A DNA stretch of 64,000 bases from Nelumbo lutea (GCA_022828595.1 JAKGHH010000002.1:41944222-42008221); one strand, 5' to 3'. Counted from the stretch's first letter, positions 1 through 10,733 are shown. Translations and numbers: made by a program. The notes: a model not told the origin generated them from the letters alone.

Positions 1-250
1 CGCTGCACGCACACGCCCGACACCACAAGGCAGCGGCACCATGGCGTGCGACACGCACCGCCAGGCAGCAGCGCACACTACACGACAGCACGCACCGCGC
101 ACACGCTGGAGCCGCAAGGCAGCGATACCATGAGCCGCGCGCACGCACTGCGCTGCAGCAGCACTGCGCGCCCGCATGCGCGGCAGGGCACCATGAGCCG
201 CGCGCATACACCCGGTAGCAGCAGCAGGGCAAGCCCACGCGACAGCTCAT
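1..250. repeat. GC-rich imperfect tandem repeat at the window edge
   Basis: This block is strikingly GC-rich compared with the AT-rich DNA after it. The 16-mer CCATGAGCCGCGCGCA occurs at 128-143 and again at 191-206, a 63-bp period, and a weaker third copy starts near 38. A short open frame crosses it but matches no protein I recognise. It is probably part of an LTR retroelement running off the left edge. Confidence 0.5.
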
Positions 251-292
251 AGGGGTGGGCCCATCCTTATCTGAATATGCCAACTCGCCACC

Positions 293-343
293 AGCTTATC
301 CCTTATCCCTTATCTTTATCTAATCTTATCTTTATCTTATCTT
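293..343. repeat. TTATC-type pentanucleotide repeat
   Basis: Repeated TTATC/TTATCT units with small interruptions. It sits at the junction between the GC-rich block and the LTR-like segment that follows. Confidence 0.7.
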
Positions 344-800
344 AAGTAAGAGTGAATTATCATTAGGAGTAGGTAATTAAGAGTTTGAGTTCAAGTTGGA
401 GTTTGAGTTTAATTAGGAATTTCCTTCTGTAATCTCCTATTTAAGGAGCTACGAATTGAAATAAAACATTTAGTTTTCCAGCCAAGAAAAGAATGAGGAG
501 AGTTCGGGTGGTCTCTTGGACAAATCACCCCAAGGGAGAGTTCTAGTGGTCTCTTGGACAAATCACCCACTAGATAGGCAAAATAGGGTCTGTGCGTAAG
601 ACCAAAGGCAAGGGAAGATCAGGGGTTCCTGCCGTGGAACGACCCGTGATGCGATCCTACGCTCGGGCCCATAACAACTCCGTCCACCGAGAGAGGAATG
701 GTGAACTGCCCTATGCAGACCGTGGGAACCTGGGGTTGTTCCCTGAATTTATCCATCTCCATGCTTCGTCCAACGTTGCTTGAGGAAGCCATAAGTGTTG
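340..800 (+). mobile_element. Probable LTR/leader fragment, plus strand
   Basis: A TATA-like TATTTAAG (439-446) is followed about 20 bp later by an AATAAAA signal near 460, the close spacing seen at the R region of plant LTRs. Two 33-bp direct repeats follow (498-530 and 536-568, nearly identical, sharing GGTCTCTTGGACAAATCACC). No primer-binding site or partner LTR is visible, so the element type is unknown. The rest, to 800, contains nothing recognisable. Confidence 0.35.
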
Positions 801-879
801 AGTTTTTTCAAGGAAGAAAAGAACTATGAAAGTTTAGAGAGAAAGGCCTTTTGAAGCGATTCCCACAGATGGCACCAAA

Positions 880-1762
880 TGATGGTCGCAATCCGGTCAC
901 TCCTAGTTGGCACTCGCGTGGCTTCCCAAGAAGTACCTGAGATGAGGAAGAAGAAGAATCCCCAGGGGGTTCGCCCGGCAGGAACGCTCCGACGATTAAG
1001 TCAGTACTCTAAGTAAGAAGCAAAGAGAAGATAAAAACTAAGAGTGAGGTAGCGCAAGAGATTTCAAGATGATACATTTGTTCCTTGATACTAGCTCCTT
1101 ATAAAAGAAATCTGTTGTATTAGGCCTCTGACAGGGCAGGTATAACCGCCACTGTCAGCCTGTTGCAGCCGTTACTGACAGGGCTGAGGTGGCACGCGCG
1201 AGCCATCATCGCAGTGTACGTGCATGTTAGGTGTAAGGAACCCTCTAAAGGTGGTAGACACGACGCTATCTGACGAGGGATATGGCCGATGTTCTGAGAT
1301 TTGTCAGGTACGGTGGTCGGAAAAAGGTCTTCCTGCGATGTGACAGACTACCCTTCCCCGAGCTACCCTGTGCCGGGTTATCCCGTAAGCAGCGTGCTGC
1401 CTGTGGCAAGCTATGCCGAGCTAGCTGACCCGAGGTGTCTATACCTCAGGGTGTCCGGAGATGGATCAATGTGTTCTTGTCTGGGAGTGGCCCGAGGTCT
1501 ATTGGGAGGAGCTCAGGCCTCGAGAAAGGTCAGGGTACCTTGAACTCGGGATGCCTCGAAGTGCCTTAACCCCGAGGATGAGATGCAGGTAAGGTGGCTC
1601 CCGACGAATAGTTTATCCACCCAGTTGTCGAGCTGAACTCGAAAGGACCTTCCCTCCAAGTTGTGGTTGCATCCGTTATGATGTCATGCTGAGTCACTGT
1701 TTGAGCAGGGTCACGTCCACATGTACCCATGCTGCGAGGTCGGGCCAAATCACCCTCCATCA
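880..1762 (-). mobile_element. Ty3/gypsy LTR, minus strand, with adjacent primer-binding site
   Basis: Immediately left, at 860-877, is TTCCCACAGATGGCACCA, the reverse complement of a TGGTGCCATCTGTGGGAA primer-binding-like sequence. The LTR therefore reads on the minus strand and its internal region lay to the left. It starts TGATGGTCGC and ends near CCATCA (1762). Its minus-strand start (TGATGGAGGGTGATTTGGCC) closely resembles that of the LTR ending at 6614, so the two are related families. The coding region to the left is absent or replaced. Confidence 0.6.
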
Positions 1763-2213
1763 TATATGAATAACCAAAATTTGTCATCATACAACCATTT
1801 AAGTGGCTTTCCATTTTAGTTTCTTCTTCAAATCAAATGATGAAAAGTTAAGCTTGTGGGCCCTTAAAGGTGTTTTTTAAGAAATGCACTTCAACTACTT
1901 AGCGGGTATGTTGAATGAATTTTGTTTCACTATTTTGCTCTATAAATTGCTCTGTTTTCTATCATATTGGGTTGAATACATCATTGGCTATGTTTCAGCT
2001 TTCCAAAGCACTGACCTTTGGTTGTCTTACTCTCCACGCTACTTGAAAATCAGATTGCAACTTTAGAGAGAGAATGTATTGTCAGTTTGGAACCATCATG
2101 TGCCATGCGCTTTGGAGAGTGGTGATGGGTTCCAGCAAATATAGAGAGAGGAGAGTGTTTTATTTTATCATTGTTTTTCCGTAATTTGTTTAATTTTTTA
2201 TTTGTTTTTAATA
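1763..2213. other. No feature recognised
   Basis: AT-rich sequence with only short chance frames and no domain or repeat structure that I can identify. Confidence 0.5.
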
Positions 2214-2662
2214 GGGAAAATTCCTGATTAGTACCCTGTATTTTGGCTCGAGCGACAATTTGGTTTCTAAACTTTCAAAATGTGATAATACAGTACTTGT
2301 CGTTGTCCATTAATCAATTATTAAGTGACATTTAAAAAGTAAAAAATGCCCTAAGAATGCCATCTAATTCTCTTTATCAATCATCCAAACATTAACAATA
2401 AAACGAACAATCTCAAATTCTAAATTCTTGTAAACAGTCATCAACTTTTTTGAATAGAAGAGGCTAGGACTTGGGGACTGTTCAGTTTTTTTGTCAATAT
2501 TTGGATGGTTGATAAAGTGAATTAGATGGCATTTTTTACTTTTCAAATGTCACTTAATGGTTGATTAATGGACTGGTTAGCGACATGTACTAGATTGCCA
2601 CACTTTGAAAGTTCGGATACTGGATTATCGCATTTTAAATTTTGGAGACCAAATTATTAATA
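2214..2662. mobile_element. Foldback MITE, family A, degraded copy
   Basis: Starts GGGAAAATTCCTGATTAGTACCC and continues as sequence collinear with the element at 9149-9579. Shared segments include the middle stretch TTTGGATGGTTGATAAA and the subterminal inverted pieces around ACTTTCAAAATGTGATAAT. The right arm is diverged. It is non-coding and about 450 bp. Confidence 0.6.
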
Positions 2663-3055
2663 TGCAGGGAGTGTGAAGGTGTATTGTGGTGTCATATTTT
2701 ACTTTCTACTGCTTACTGTTTCTAATTCCCTTTCTCCTTCGCCTAGTCATGGACAGTTAAAAGAAGTATTATCTATGATTTGTACAAAAATTTTTTAATC
2801 CCATTATAATAAACTTGAACTTTTTCTAATCCACCAATCTGCACAAAACACTACTACCTTACTTTGTGCTGCCCTTAAATGATACTAAAATTTTTGCCAT
2901 CTAACTTCTCATATGGATCCTGCCAAATGAATGAAAGACCCACCTCCCAATAGTGAGGGTTAAAAGTGTTGGGACCTATTACTGGAATCATAAGATCAAT
3001 TTAATAGTTCAAATCAATGACGTCAGATCCTTTAAAGTGCTTCCCAATTCCCATC
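2663..3055. other. No feature recognised
   Basis: Intergenic AT-rich DNA between a MITE and a gypsy LTR. The last 20 bp (around TTCCCAATTCCCATC) weakly resemble the reversed primer-binding region seen beside the other gypsy LTRs. Confidence 0.4.
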
Positions 3056-3505
3056 TGATGGTGCGTGATCTGGACACTCCTAGTTGGAAGATGATATGAA
3101 CACCAGTTGCGTGGCGAGTTGGACGAAGCTACAAAATAATAGAACAGAGAACTTGGGGTGGCTAACCCGACAAAGTCGCTGCGATGCTTAAGTCAGTACT
3201 ATATTATGGATGCGAGCTGAATACTTGATTGCTAGAGTGCTAGTGAGCAAATAATCACGTGTACCTTTTCCATGGGGTTCGATGTCCTTATATAGTGGAG
3301 TAGTTGTGGATCTTACGAAAAAGCTCTGGGATCTCCGAGCTACGTAGATAAGATCTGTTTTATTTTTTAAGGAGAGCAATGTGTCACTTGATAAGGTTTA
3401 TCGCTTTCCTCCGATTCGGGCGGAGTGAGGATGAGTCCTGTCATGATCCCGAGAAATTCAGGGTCCATTGGGGACGCTTTTGGAGTCGATTATGTGGCGC
3501 TTCGG
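3056..3505 (-). repeat. 3' LTR (truncated) of the gypsy element
   Basis: Aligns over about 450 bp with 5994-6443, including shared TGATGNTGCGNGATCTGGA, GGGGTGGCTAACCCGAC and CTTATATAGTGGAGTAG segments. The U3 start seen in the other LTR (6444-6614) is absent here. Confidence 0.8.
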
Positions 3506-3574
3506 GGTCTGGGGTAGTCCGAAGCAGCATACTATGCTTTTTTAAAATAAATTTTGTATGTTACAAGTTGTGAT

Positions 3575-3990
3575 TGTTACTAGGGGTTCGGCTTCCACCC
3601 ACTTCATAAAATAATCTACTGCTACAACCAAGAACCTCCTCTACCCTGTTGTTGGCGAGAAAGGACCAAGGATGTCGATTCCCCACTACGCGAAGGGCCA
3701 CGGGCTGGTGAGGTATTTCAAATCAGCTGCAAGTTGATGGTGGATATTGGCATGCCTTTGACATTTGTCACACTTTTTGACGAGCTCAAGTAAATTTTCC
3801 TTCATTGTGGGCCAATAATAGCATTCCCTTAACACTTTCTATGCGAGGGCTTTGCCCCCCAAGTTTCCACCGCACAAGCCTTCATGGGTGTCACGAAGTA
3901 TGTGCTCATCTTTTGAGGGTCGCAGACAGCGCAAGTAAGGGAGCATGATGGATCTTCTATACAGCTGCCCGTCTATGATGATGTACTTGG
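3575..3990 (-). pseudogene. Gypsy integrase fragment (zinc finger and start of core)
   Basis: Minus-strand translation gives the plant gypsy integrase pattern: an IDGQLYRR-type start, a histidine pair in the LRDTHEGLC region, a YYWPTM motif, the CDKC cysteine pair, then WGIDILGPF with the first catalytic Asp, and VVAVDYFMKWVEAEPL. In-frame TAG codons fall after the GGKALA stretch, before WGIDILGPF, and after SPTTG. The remaining catalytic residues are gone because the sequence passes into the LTR. Confidence 0.85.
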
Positions 3991-4189
3991 CTGACTAACA
4001 CTCTACTGAAAATATCTAAATTTTCAAGTAAAAAACTTACTAGTTGGGTTCAAAGTGGTTCGTTGATCAAGGCACCGATCTAAAGAGTTTTGGCTAGTTC
4101 AATGGTAGAGACTGGTATGTGGACCGTTTCTTCTTTCGAGTCGTTCATTGGTATACTCCGTCGGTTGCTCGAGTTCAACGTTCTCTGCC

Positions 4190-4680
4190 AGCTTTATTTT
4201 CCTTTCAAAGCAGCCACGTAGCACTTACGGGATTCGAGTTGGTCACCTTGCATGACTCCCACCCCGTAGTCAGTTGGGAACTTCATCACTAAGTAGTAAG
4301 TGGACACTATCGCACGCAAAACACGCGTGATAAGCCAACCTATTATCACATTGTAGGGGGAGGGAGTCGTCACTACCAAGAATGTGTGTTCAAATCGTAC
4401 AATGTTTGGCCACATGCCAGCTTCCACGAGTGCTATGATTCGACCAAGAGGCCAGACCTCCTCGCCGCTAAACCCTATCAAAGGTGTATCTGCCGGTTTC
4501 AGGTTGCTCTGCTATAACTGTAATTTGTCAAAGGTCTCCTTGAAGAATATGTCTGATGAACTGCCTAGGTCTACTAAGATGTGTTTCACCTTGAAATCGT
4601 TGATCCTTAGCTTCACTACTAAAGCATCGTCATGCGGGTACTGGATCCCATGCGCATCATCCTCTGTGAAGTAGATCGGT
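4190..4680 (-). pseudogene. Gypsy aspartic protease region
   Basis: Minus-strand translation contains HILVDLGSSSDIFF, the retropepsin active-site neighbourhood (D-L-G-S in place of the usual D-T-G/D-x-G-S). It is followed by LIGFSGEEVWPLG, TPSPYNVIIG, STYYLVMKFPT and GDQLESRKCY, the conserved order of plant Tat-type proteases. One in-frame TAG lies between the active site and the LIGFSGE motif. The downstream linker toward RT runs to about 4030 and then ends at the deletion. Confidence 0.8.
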
Positions 4681-4740
4681 TCTTCTAGCAGAGGTCACTT
4701 TGGGGGGTTTTCACCTTTGTTCTCTAATTCGCGGACCGAA

Positions 4741-5918
4741 GTCCTCCTAGCTTCTGATGTACATCCAGCAATGATGGACCCACCGGTGATCATATTGATC
4801 ATTCCGCGAATTGGCCTTTCCTCTAGTAGCTGTCGAGGTGGCTACTCATTCTACCTACTGGTCTCAGGGGCATTCCTCCTCTAGTCCCCCTGTCAGTCTG
4901 CCTATCGGTCTATTTGCCCCCTCTCTTCTTGTAGTATGTAATTCTTCAAGTACCTGTGACGGATAAGTTCCTCGATCTCATTGCGGAGATTCTTGCAATT
5001 CTCCATGCTGTGTCCATGATCTCGGTGGAAATGGTAGTAGACATTCGGGTTTCTTGTTGCTGAGTCTCCCCTTAACTTGGGAGGCCATTTGAAGAAGGAG
5101 GAATCCTTAATAGCCATTAAGATCTCTCCTCGCTTAGCATTCAAAGGTGTATAGTTTGTTCTCTCCACGGACGGGGTCTTGGAACACCGACCTGACTTGT
5201 GCGTGCACGAAGGGGACCGGCTTCTTGACTTGCTTCTTCCCCTGATCGGGGACTTGCTCTTCTTTCTTTTCTACCCACCATTGCTCGTCCCTTCATTCCC
5301 TCTCTTCCTCTTTTTTGTCGGTAGATTGTCAATCTTTTGGTTGATCTCCTCCTTGGTACCGATGAACTGGTCTGCCAACTTAAGGAACTCAGTGATATCT
5401 TTTGGTTGATCTCTTCCTTCCCCTTGGAGGAACTGGCACCTGGGAGGTCCTCTCACCCTGATGGGGGGATCGGTGAACGTTTTGGCTAGTTCCAGGCCGA
5501 TTCTAGTTTTGGCCTTGGCATAACTCTAGGTGTGGGGGTGGAATTGGTTATTGGTTTGGCTGTAGTGGTGGAAACTGCTATTGATACTACTGGTACGGGT
5601 AGTACTGTTGATACTGTTGGACCTACTGCATCTGTATCTGTATTGTTCGGATGCACTGAATGAGGTCATGGAATTGGGAGTGCTCAGTTCTAGGGGGACC
5701 ACAGATGGCTCAGAGAAAGTTACGCCCATTGGGGGAAGCGGGACGCTCACTTTCATAGTGCCCTACAGTACGAGTAGTGACGGGACCCCTGAAGCTGTAA
5801 GGAGAATAGTAAACTAGTCGGTGCATATCGTGGGACCTTGGGGGAAGGTTGATTGTTGATCTTGCCCTCCGGTGGCATTCATCTCGATGATTTTCCCGGT
5901 GTTGCTAGAAGAATCCAT
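4741..5918 (-). pseudogene. Gypsy gag polyprotein remnant
   Basis: The likely start codon is at 5918-5916 on the minus strand (MDSSSNTGKIIEMN). The frame reaches an early stop (near 5815) and then breaks into pieces. Recognisable parts are the EFLKLADQFIGTKEEI region (about 5370-5430), a zinc-knuckle-like YYHFHRDHGHSMENC/LRNEIEELI segment (about 4940-5050), and RGMINMITGGSIIAG (4765-4809), which normally precedes the protease. Several frameshifts and stops separate them. Confidence 0.75.
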
Positions 5919-5973
5919 TGAGATAAATTAAAAGCTAGAATTGCAACTGAAATTGAGATGACCTTTTGATATT

Positions 5974-5991
5974 TTCCCACAGACGATGTCA
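5974..5991 (-). promoter_or_regulatory. Retrotransposon primer-binding-like site
   Basis: TTCCCACAGACGATGTCA on the plus strand reads TGACATCGTCTGTGGGAA on the minus strand, next to the inner end of the 5' LTR at 5994. It is close to the TGGCGCCGTCTGTGGGAA form often seen in plant gypsy elements, with changes in the first part. Confidence 0.65.
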
Positions 5992-5993
5992 AT

Positions 5994-6614
5994 TGATGAT
6001 GCGCGATCTGGATACTCCTATATGGAAGATGATCTGAACACCAGTTGTGTGGCGAGCTGAACCAAGCTGCAAGATAATAGATCAGAGGACCCGGGGTGGC
6101 TAACCCGACGAGGTCGCTTCGATGCTTAAGTTAGAACTATATTATGGATGTGAGCTGAATACTTGAATGCTAGAGTGCTAGTGAGCAAATAATTGTGTGT
6201 ACCTTTGCCTTGGGGTTCAAATCCCTTATATAGTGGAGTAGTCGTGGATCTTACGAAAAAACTTTGGGATTTCCAGGTTGCGTAGATAAGATCTGTTTCG
6301 TTTTTGAAGAAGAGCAGTGTGTCAGTTGATAAGGTTTATCACTTTCCTTCGATTTGGGCGGAGTGAGGATGAGTCATGTCGTGATCTTGAAAAATTCGGG
6401 GTCCATTGGTGAGGCTTCTGGAGTCGATTATATGGCGCTTCGGTTCTTTAGCCCCGAACTGGATTAGGTGTCGAGGTGCCTTTATGCCGAGGTGACCGAA
6501 TACTCGAGCTCTAATTCTTGCGGACTAGGTTCCTTTGGCTGAATTGTCACCCCTCGAGCATATCGCGTCCACGTGACCTCTTCTTACTAGGTCGTGCCAA
6601 ATCACCCTTCATCA
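5994..6614 (-). repeat. 5' LTR of the gypsy element
   Basis: About 621 bp, from TGATGATGCG to the CCCTTCATCA end. It is complete at both ends, unlike its partner at 3056-3505. The differences between the two LTRs are numerous, so the insertion is old. Confidence 0.8.
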
Positions 6615-7242
6615 CCATCTATGAGACAATCACCACCCTACATCTTGCTCGACTACCCTGCAAAAGTTTACCCAAAGGGGCAAGTGGGAATAAAGGGTTA
6701 AAATATAAACATTTGTGGACCCATTAGTAAATCGTCTATGTCTCTCTAATAACAGTCAATATTTGTGGTTGATGTGGTAAAGCAGAGAAAATATGAAAAC
6801 GGTTAGGTCGGGTTAGACCTATGTATGTATCTTGACAAATGGATGACTAGTGGGTGTGGGTTAGACCCCCATATTTGTAACCCAATTGCCACCACAAGCT
6901 TTTGATTCTTGATCATCTATCATACGAAATATTTCGTATGAAAATAATGGTATTATGACTGCCTTATAAAATTACATCCCAATCCCATATTATTTGTGAT
7001 TGATTGAATGTGATGGTAAGTAATTTTTATTATATGTAAAAGTACATTTGGTAAAAGGTGAACAAGTGAAAAATAAGTAAATTCTAACCAGATTGTTGAG
7101 ATTTGGATTTAACTTCCGACCAATATTAGTAAATGCACTGTAGTTGAATCCTTTAATTTTATAGAAAATATCTTCCATTTATCCCTCATTATGGGTTATT
7201 TGATCCACACTTTGGTATTTGTTTGATCATAGATTTTATTGC
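6615..7242. other. Intergenic DNA with one perfect palindrome
   Basis: No gene seen. At 6921-6940 is a perfect 20-bp palindrome, CATACGAAATATTTCGTATG. Confidence 0.5.
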
Positions 7243-7264
7243 TATTATTATTATTATTATTATT
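7243..7264. repeat. TTA trinucleotide microsatellite
   Basis: About seven uninterrupted TTA/ATT units. Confidence 0.9.
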
Positions 7265-7320
7265 TTGTTAAAATCATTTATATGTATTTTATCTTATCTT
7301 GAAAAAAATACCTCTTAATC

Positions 7321-7501
7321 ATCTTCTAAATAAAATTTTGTATATCTATGTAAAGTAATAACTCGGCCTAACTGAAGAGCAAGATTAGCTAAATGCCATG
7401 GTTGTATTATCTTCTAAATAAAAATTTGTAGATCCATGTAACGTAATAACTGGGTCTAAATGAAGAGTCAATATTAATTAGCTGAATGCGATGATTATAT
7501 T
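7321..7501. repeat. Tandem duplication, ~90-bp unit
   Basis: Unit 1 is 7321-7408 and unit 2 is 7409-7501. Both start ATCTTCTAAATAAAA and share the order TTTGTA, ATGTAA.GTAATAACT, AAGAG and GCTRAATGC. The units differ by scattered substitutions and a few small indels. Confidence 0.85.
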
Positions 7502-8288
7502 AGGGGCTGTCTATCCAGTCATAATGTTATCCAACATCAGCCATAAAATGTCTATGCCCCACAATCATTCAATTCTCAATTTGTGTGCATGGCTGTATGG
7601 GATAGAGGATCATCATTTTGTGATAGATAGATGAATAGATAGTTGACCCACTGCTTCTACAAGCCCAACACCCATTTAAATAAAAATAATTTTAAAAGAA
7701 AGTTGAAAAATCGCACAAAGCAACTCTATTATTAACATCCAGCGGATTTGGATGATGTTTAGAACCTTTTTAAAACTTTATAACACCTAAGATATATACC
7801 TTTTCCCACGCATATCCTACACCTTTTCCATTCCATGCATGTAACCACTCTTTACTATTTTAATTTTGTTAAGCGTCTGATTAAATGATGGAACAGCCCA
7901 ACTACTCCTAAAGTTCAAAACTTCCGTTATGACTTTTGGAGTAGCCAAATAAATCCCGTTTAAGGTAACCTCCTTCTCTTTAATTTATTTATATAGACGA
8001 ACAAATCCCGTTAAACCCAAGTCAGTTTTCCACTCTTTGGAGTAGCCGAGGTGGTTCTGCGTCCTCTCTTCCTCCATGGCTAGAAATAGTCTCTGCAAAT
8101 CCACCTCTTCATTCATCCTTTTACTCACTTATTTCTTCTTCTCCTTTGAGTAGTGTTAATAGTCAATGGTGATTCTCAGAGCTTTGCCCGAACTCAATCA
8201 CCTCAAAACTGGAGATGCAGTTCTTGAATATGATGTTTTCGTAATCCATTACTAAGCCTTCTTCCGTCTTATTGCCATTATTAAGATC
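7502..8288. other. Mostly featureless; one short signal-peptide-like frame
   Basis: No intact gene. At 8076-8153 is a 25-codon frame (MARNSLCKSTSSFILLLTYF and a stop soon after) with a basic start and hydrophobic core like a secretory signal peptide. It ends in a stop with no clear donor site. It may be a relic first exon of a secreted-protein gene or chance. Confidence 0.2.
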
Positions 8289-8291
8289 TTA

Positions 8292-8706
8292 GGGTCCGTT
8301 TGGTTTAAAAACCAAAATTAATAATTGAATTTGTGTTCTTCAGGCTCCGATGGTTACAATTTTCCTCACCTGTAGTTTTATGATAATTGTTTGTTTGACT
8401 CGCCTTGTCATCCAATTCTGAAATTTAAGAAGAATAAGGGTCAATTTGGTTTATAGTAGGAATTGGAATTTTTGGTAAAGTCTATTTTTATAGTCTGATT
8501 GGTTTATAGTAGGAATAGGAATGAGAATTGGAATAAGGAGAAATGAGATTTCATTCCCATGGGAGAGACAAAGAATAGAAATGCCATTTCAGCAGGAATG
8601 GGAATGGAATTATGATTCCACCCAATCAAACAGTTAAAATCAGAAATCAGAATGGTCAATTTCAATTCCGATTCCAGACCCCTATTCCTGCAACCCAAAC
8701 GGAGCC
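8292..8706. mobile_element. Tourist-like (PIF/Harbinger) MITE, 415 bp
   Basis: Termini GGGTCCGTTTGGTTT and AACCCAAACGGAGCC are inverted repeats, flanked on both sides by TTA (8289-8291 and 8707-8709), the 3-bp target duplication of PIF/Harbinger elements. An internal segment (TTTGGTTTATAGTAGGAAT-type) is duplicated near the left end. No coding capacity. Confidence 0.8.
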
Positions 8707-8709
8707 TTA

Positions 8710-9148
8710 GTAAGAAATAAAAACTTAGATTTCTTTATATTCATTCGCTTTTGTCAAACACATTGCTTCTTCTTCTTCTTCTCGGTTATTTGTGGTGCCA
8801 GTGTTTGGTTTTAGCTTTTGTTTAGTTTTGAAAGGGACCTGGCCTGAGGCCCAAGCAAGTTCTTCCTGTTGGGTACCTGATTAGAGCCTCTACTTGTCCA
8901 ATGTCCAGCCCGCATTTGGGATGGAAGGAAAGTTCTGTTTAGTTTTTTCTTGAGGTGGAGAAGAAGAATAGGGGTGCAGGTCGGATACCAATTTGAAGAA
9001 TTGTATACAGGTCGGTTTCCATCATGTTGCCTCACAGATTTGCCCAGGTGGCTATCAGTCATGGATGTCTACCCCTCCTTTTATCTTGTGGATCGAACCA
9101 TTTTTCTAGGCCAATAATGCATAGAAGACCATCTAAACGTGACAACTT
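8710..9148. other. No feature recognised
   Basis: A CTT-rich stretch at 8766-8783 and otherwise unremarkable sequence. The open frame on the minus strand here has no recognisable domain. Confidence 0.4.
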
Positions 9149-9579
9149 CTGATTAGTACCCTATACTTTGGGCCTATTGCTATTTTGGTCCCCTTAACTT
9201 TAAAATGCAACAATTCAGTACTCAAACTTTTAAAATGTGACAATCCAGTGTCTACCATTAACTAGTTGTTAACCAGTCGTTAAGTGACATTTGAAAAAAA
9301 CACAAATACCCTTTAAGTGTTATTTAATTTTCTTGAATAGAAGAGGAAAGGATTTGAAACTGTTAATTTTTTGTCAATGTTTGGATGGTTGATAAAGAAA
9401 ATTTGATGACACTCAAAGGGCATTTGTATCTTTTTCAAATGCCACTTAACGGCTGGTTAGCAACTAATTAACAGCAGGTATTGGAATGTCATTTTTTGGA
9501 AGTTTGGGTATTGAATTGTCGCATTTTAAAGTTCGGGAACCAAAGTGGCATCAGGCCCAAAGTAAAGGGTACTAATCAA
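9149..9579. mobile_element. Foldback MITE, family A, best copy
   Basis: The left end GATTAGTACCCTATACTTTG (9151 on) is inverted at the right end (CAAAGTAAAGGGTACTAATC, to 9577). The arms continue for about 100 bp, with ACTTTAAAATGCAACAATTC opposed to its diverged complement. The middle matches the copy at 2214-2662. No clear target duplication was found. Confidence 0.75.
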
Positions 9580-10385
9580 AAATTTTTCCTATCGGATAAT
9601 AGAGGTGCTCGGAGAACCAAAACCTGGGTTTCATAGGTTTTTCCAAGACGGTTAGCTGAGAACGAGTTTCCGTCTCTCTTCCAAGGCTGTTCGTTGCTAG
9701 CCGAGATTCAGAAGAAGAGAAAAAACTCACATGAAATCAATCAGACCTTATACTTGCTCCCTCAATAACTAGATGGTGACACTAGGCACACGGTAGACGT
9801 GACGTCGAAGGTGGAGATGAAGTTATAGATCTAGGTTCGTTGACAACAAATCACTCACTCGCCTCTTTTATCTAGGGCTGCAAATAAGTCGGATCAGATC
9901 CGATCCATTAAGAGGCGGATTCAGATATTCCTCCTGATCTTAACAAATTGAATTGGAGCGGAAAAGCCGATCCTTTAACTTAATGGATCGAATTCAGATA
10001 TTGGTCGATCCAATCCATTGTGACCCAATTTGATCCATTAATTATGAAATATTATATATTATATATTATTTATGTATATTCTATATATTATTTATATAAT
10101 TCTATATTCTATATTATATATTTTAATATATTATTATATTATATAAATAATACAATATGTTATTTTATAAATATAATTCTAATCAAATCAGGTACCAGAC
10201 CCTTCTTTTACAACCAAAACTTTCTATTTTTTTTTCTTTTTTTTTTATGAAAATTGATGGCAATGTCATTAATGCTATGTTTGGTTTGAAGGAAAAAGCA
10301 AAGGACTAGAGGTGATCATTTTCATACTGGCCCGGATGCATTGGATGCCTAAGATCTTAGGATAGAAATCAAGTTTTACCGACTT
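9580..10385. other. AT-rich intergenic DNA
   Basis: Holds a GATCCGATCC-rich repeat patch (9890-10035), a TATATT-type low-complexity tract (10040-10175) and a fragment of the 119-bp Tourist-like MITE end (about 10275-10300, CTATGTTTGGTTTGAAGG). No gene. Confidence 0.5.
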
Positions 10386-10548
10386 GAGTTCACATCTCCG
10401 CCCCATAACGTCCCACAATACATTACCGGCGTGTATTAGGAACATCTCCTGATAATGGCATCATCGATTCTAGTACTATCGTCAGGAGGTGTTCCCAATA
10501 CATGGTGGGGATGTACTGTGGGATGTTGTGGGGCAGATATGTGAACTC
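10386..10548. repeat. Hairpin repeat, GTATTGGGAACAT family (copy 1)
   Basis: Inverted arms: GAGTTCACATCTCCGCCCCA and its continuation through TGTATTAGGAACATCTCCTG is mirrored by CAGGAGGTGTTCCCAATACA through TGGGGCAGATATGTGAACTC. The stem is about 65 bp with mismatches. Related hairpins occur at 10611-10733, 15401-15508, 57581-57670 and 61756-61817. Confidence 0.75.
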
Positions 10549-10610
10549 TACCAACTTAGGATGGGTGACCCCAGAGCGTGTGTAGGACATGCTCTCATGA
10601 ACTCGCATCA

Positions 10611-10733
10611 GCACCCCCACAGAGCATGTCCCATACGCATCCCACAGCCCATCCCAGCTATGTATTAGGAACATCTCCCTATCATAAGTTCGGAAGATAT
10701 TCCCAATGCACACTGAGATATGCTTGTGGGGCG
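10611..10733. repeat. Hairpin repeat, same family (copy 2)
   Basis: The left arm includes ATGTATTAGGAACATCTCCC. The right arm, reversed, includes GATATTCCCAATGCACACTG and ends TTGTGGGGC. The arms are more diverged than in copy 1, and the two copies lie 60 bp apart. Confidence 0.65.

Larger units (their letters stand above)
3056..6614 (-). mobile_element. Ty3/gypsy (Tat-like) retrotransposon with reverse transcriptase deleted
   Basis: Two LTRs flank a minus-strand internal region. The left copy (3' LTR) is 3056-3505 and looks truncated; the right copy (5' LTR) is 5994-6614. Between them, reading leftwards, come a primer-binding-like site (5974-5991, reversed), gag (from 5918), an aspartic protease region and an integrase N-terminus. 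The frame passes from the pre-RT linker near 4030 directly into the integrase zinc-finger region near 3988, so RT and RNase H are missing. The integrase is also cut soon after its first catalytic region. Several in-frame stops show that it is dead. Confidence 0.85.

Noticed and set aside
4384..4674. 96-codon plus-strand frame
   Set aside because: Antisense shadow of the gypsy protease region.
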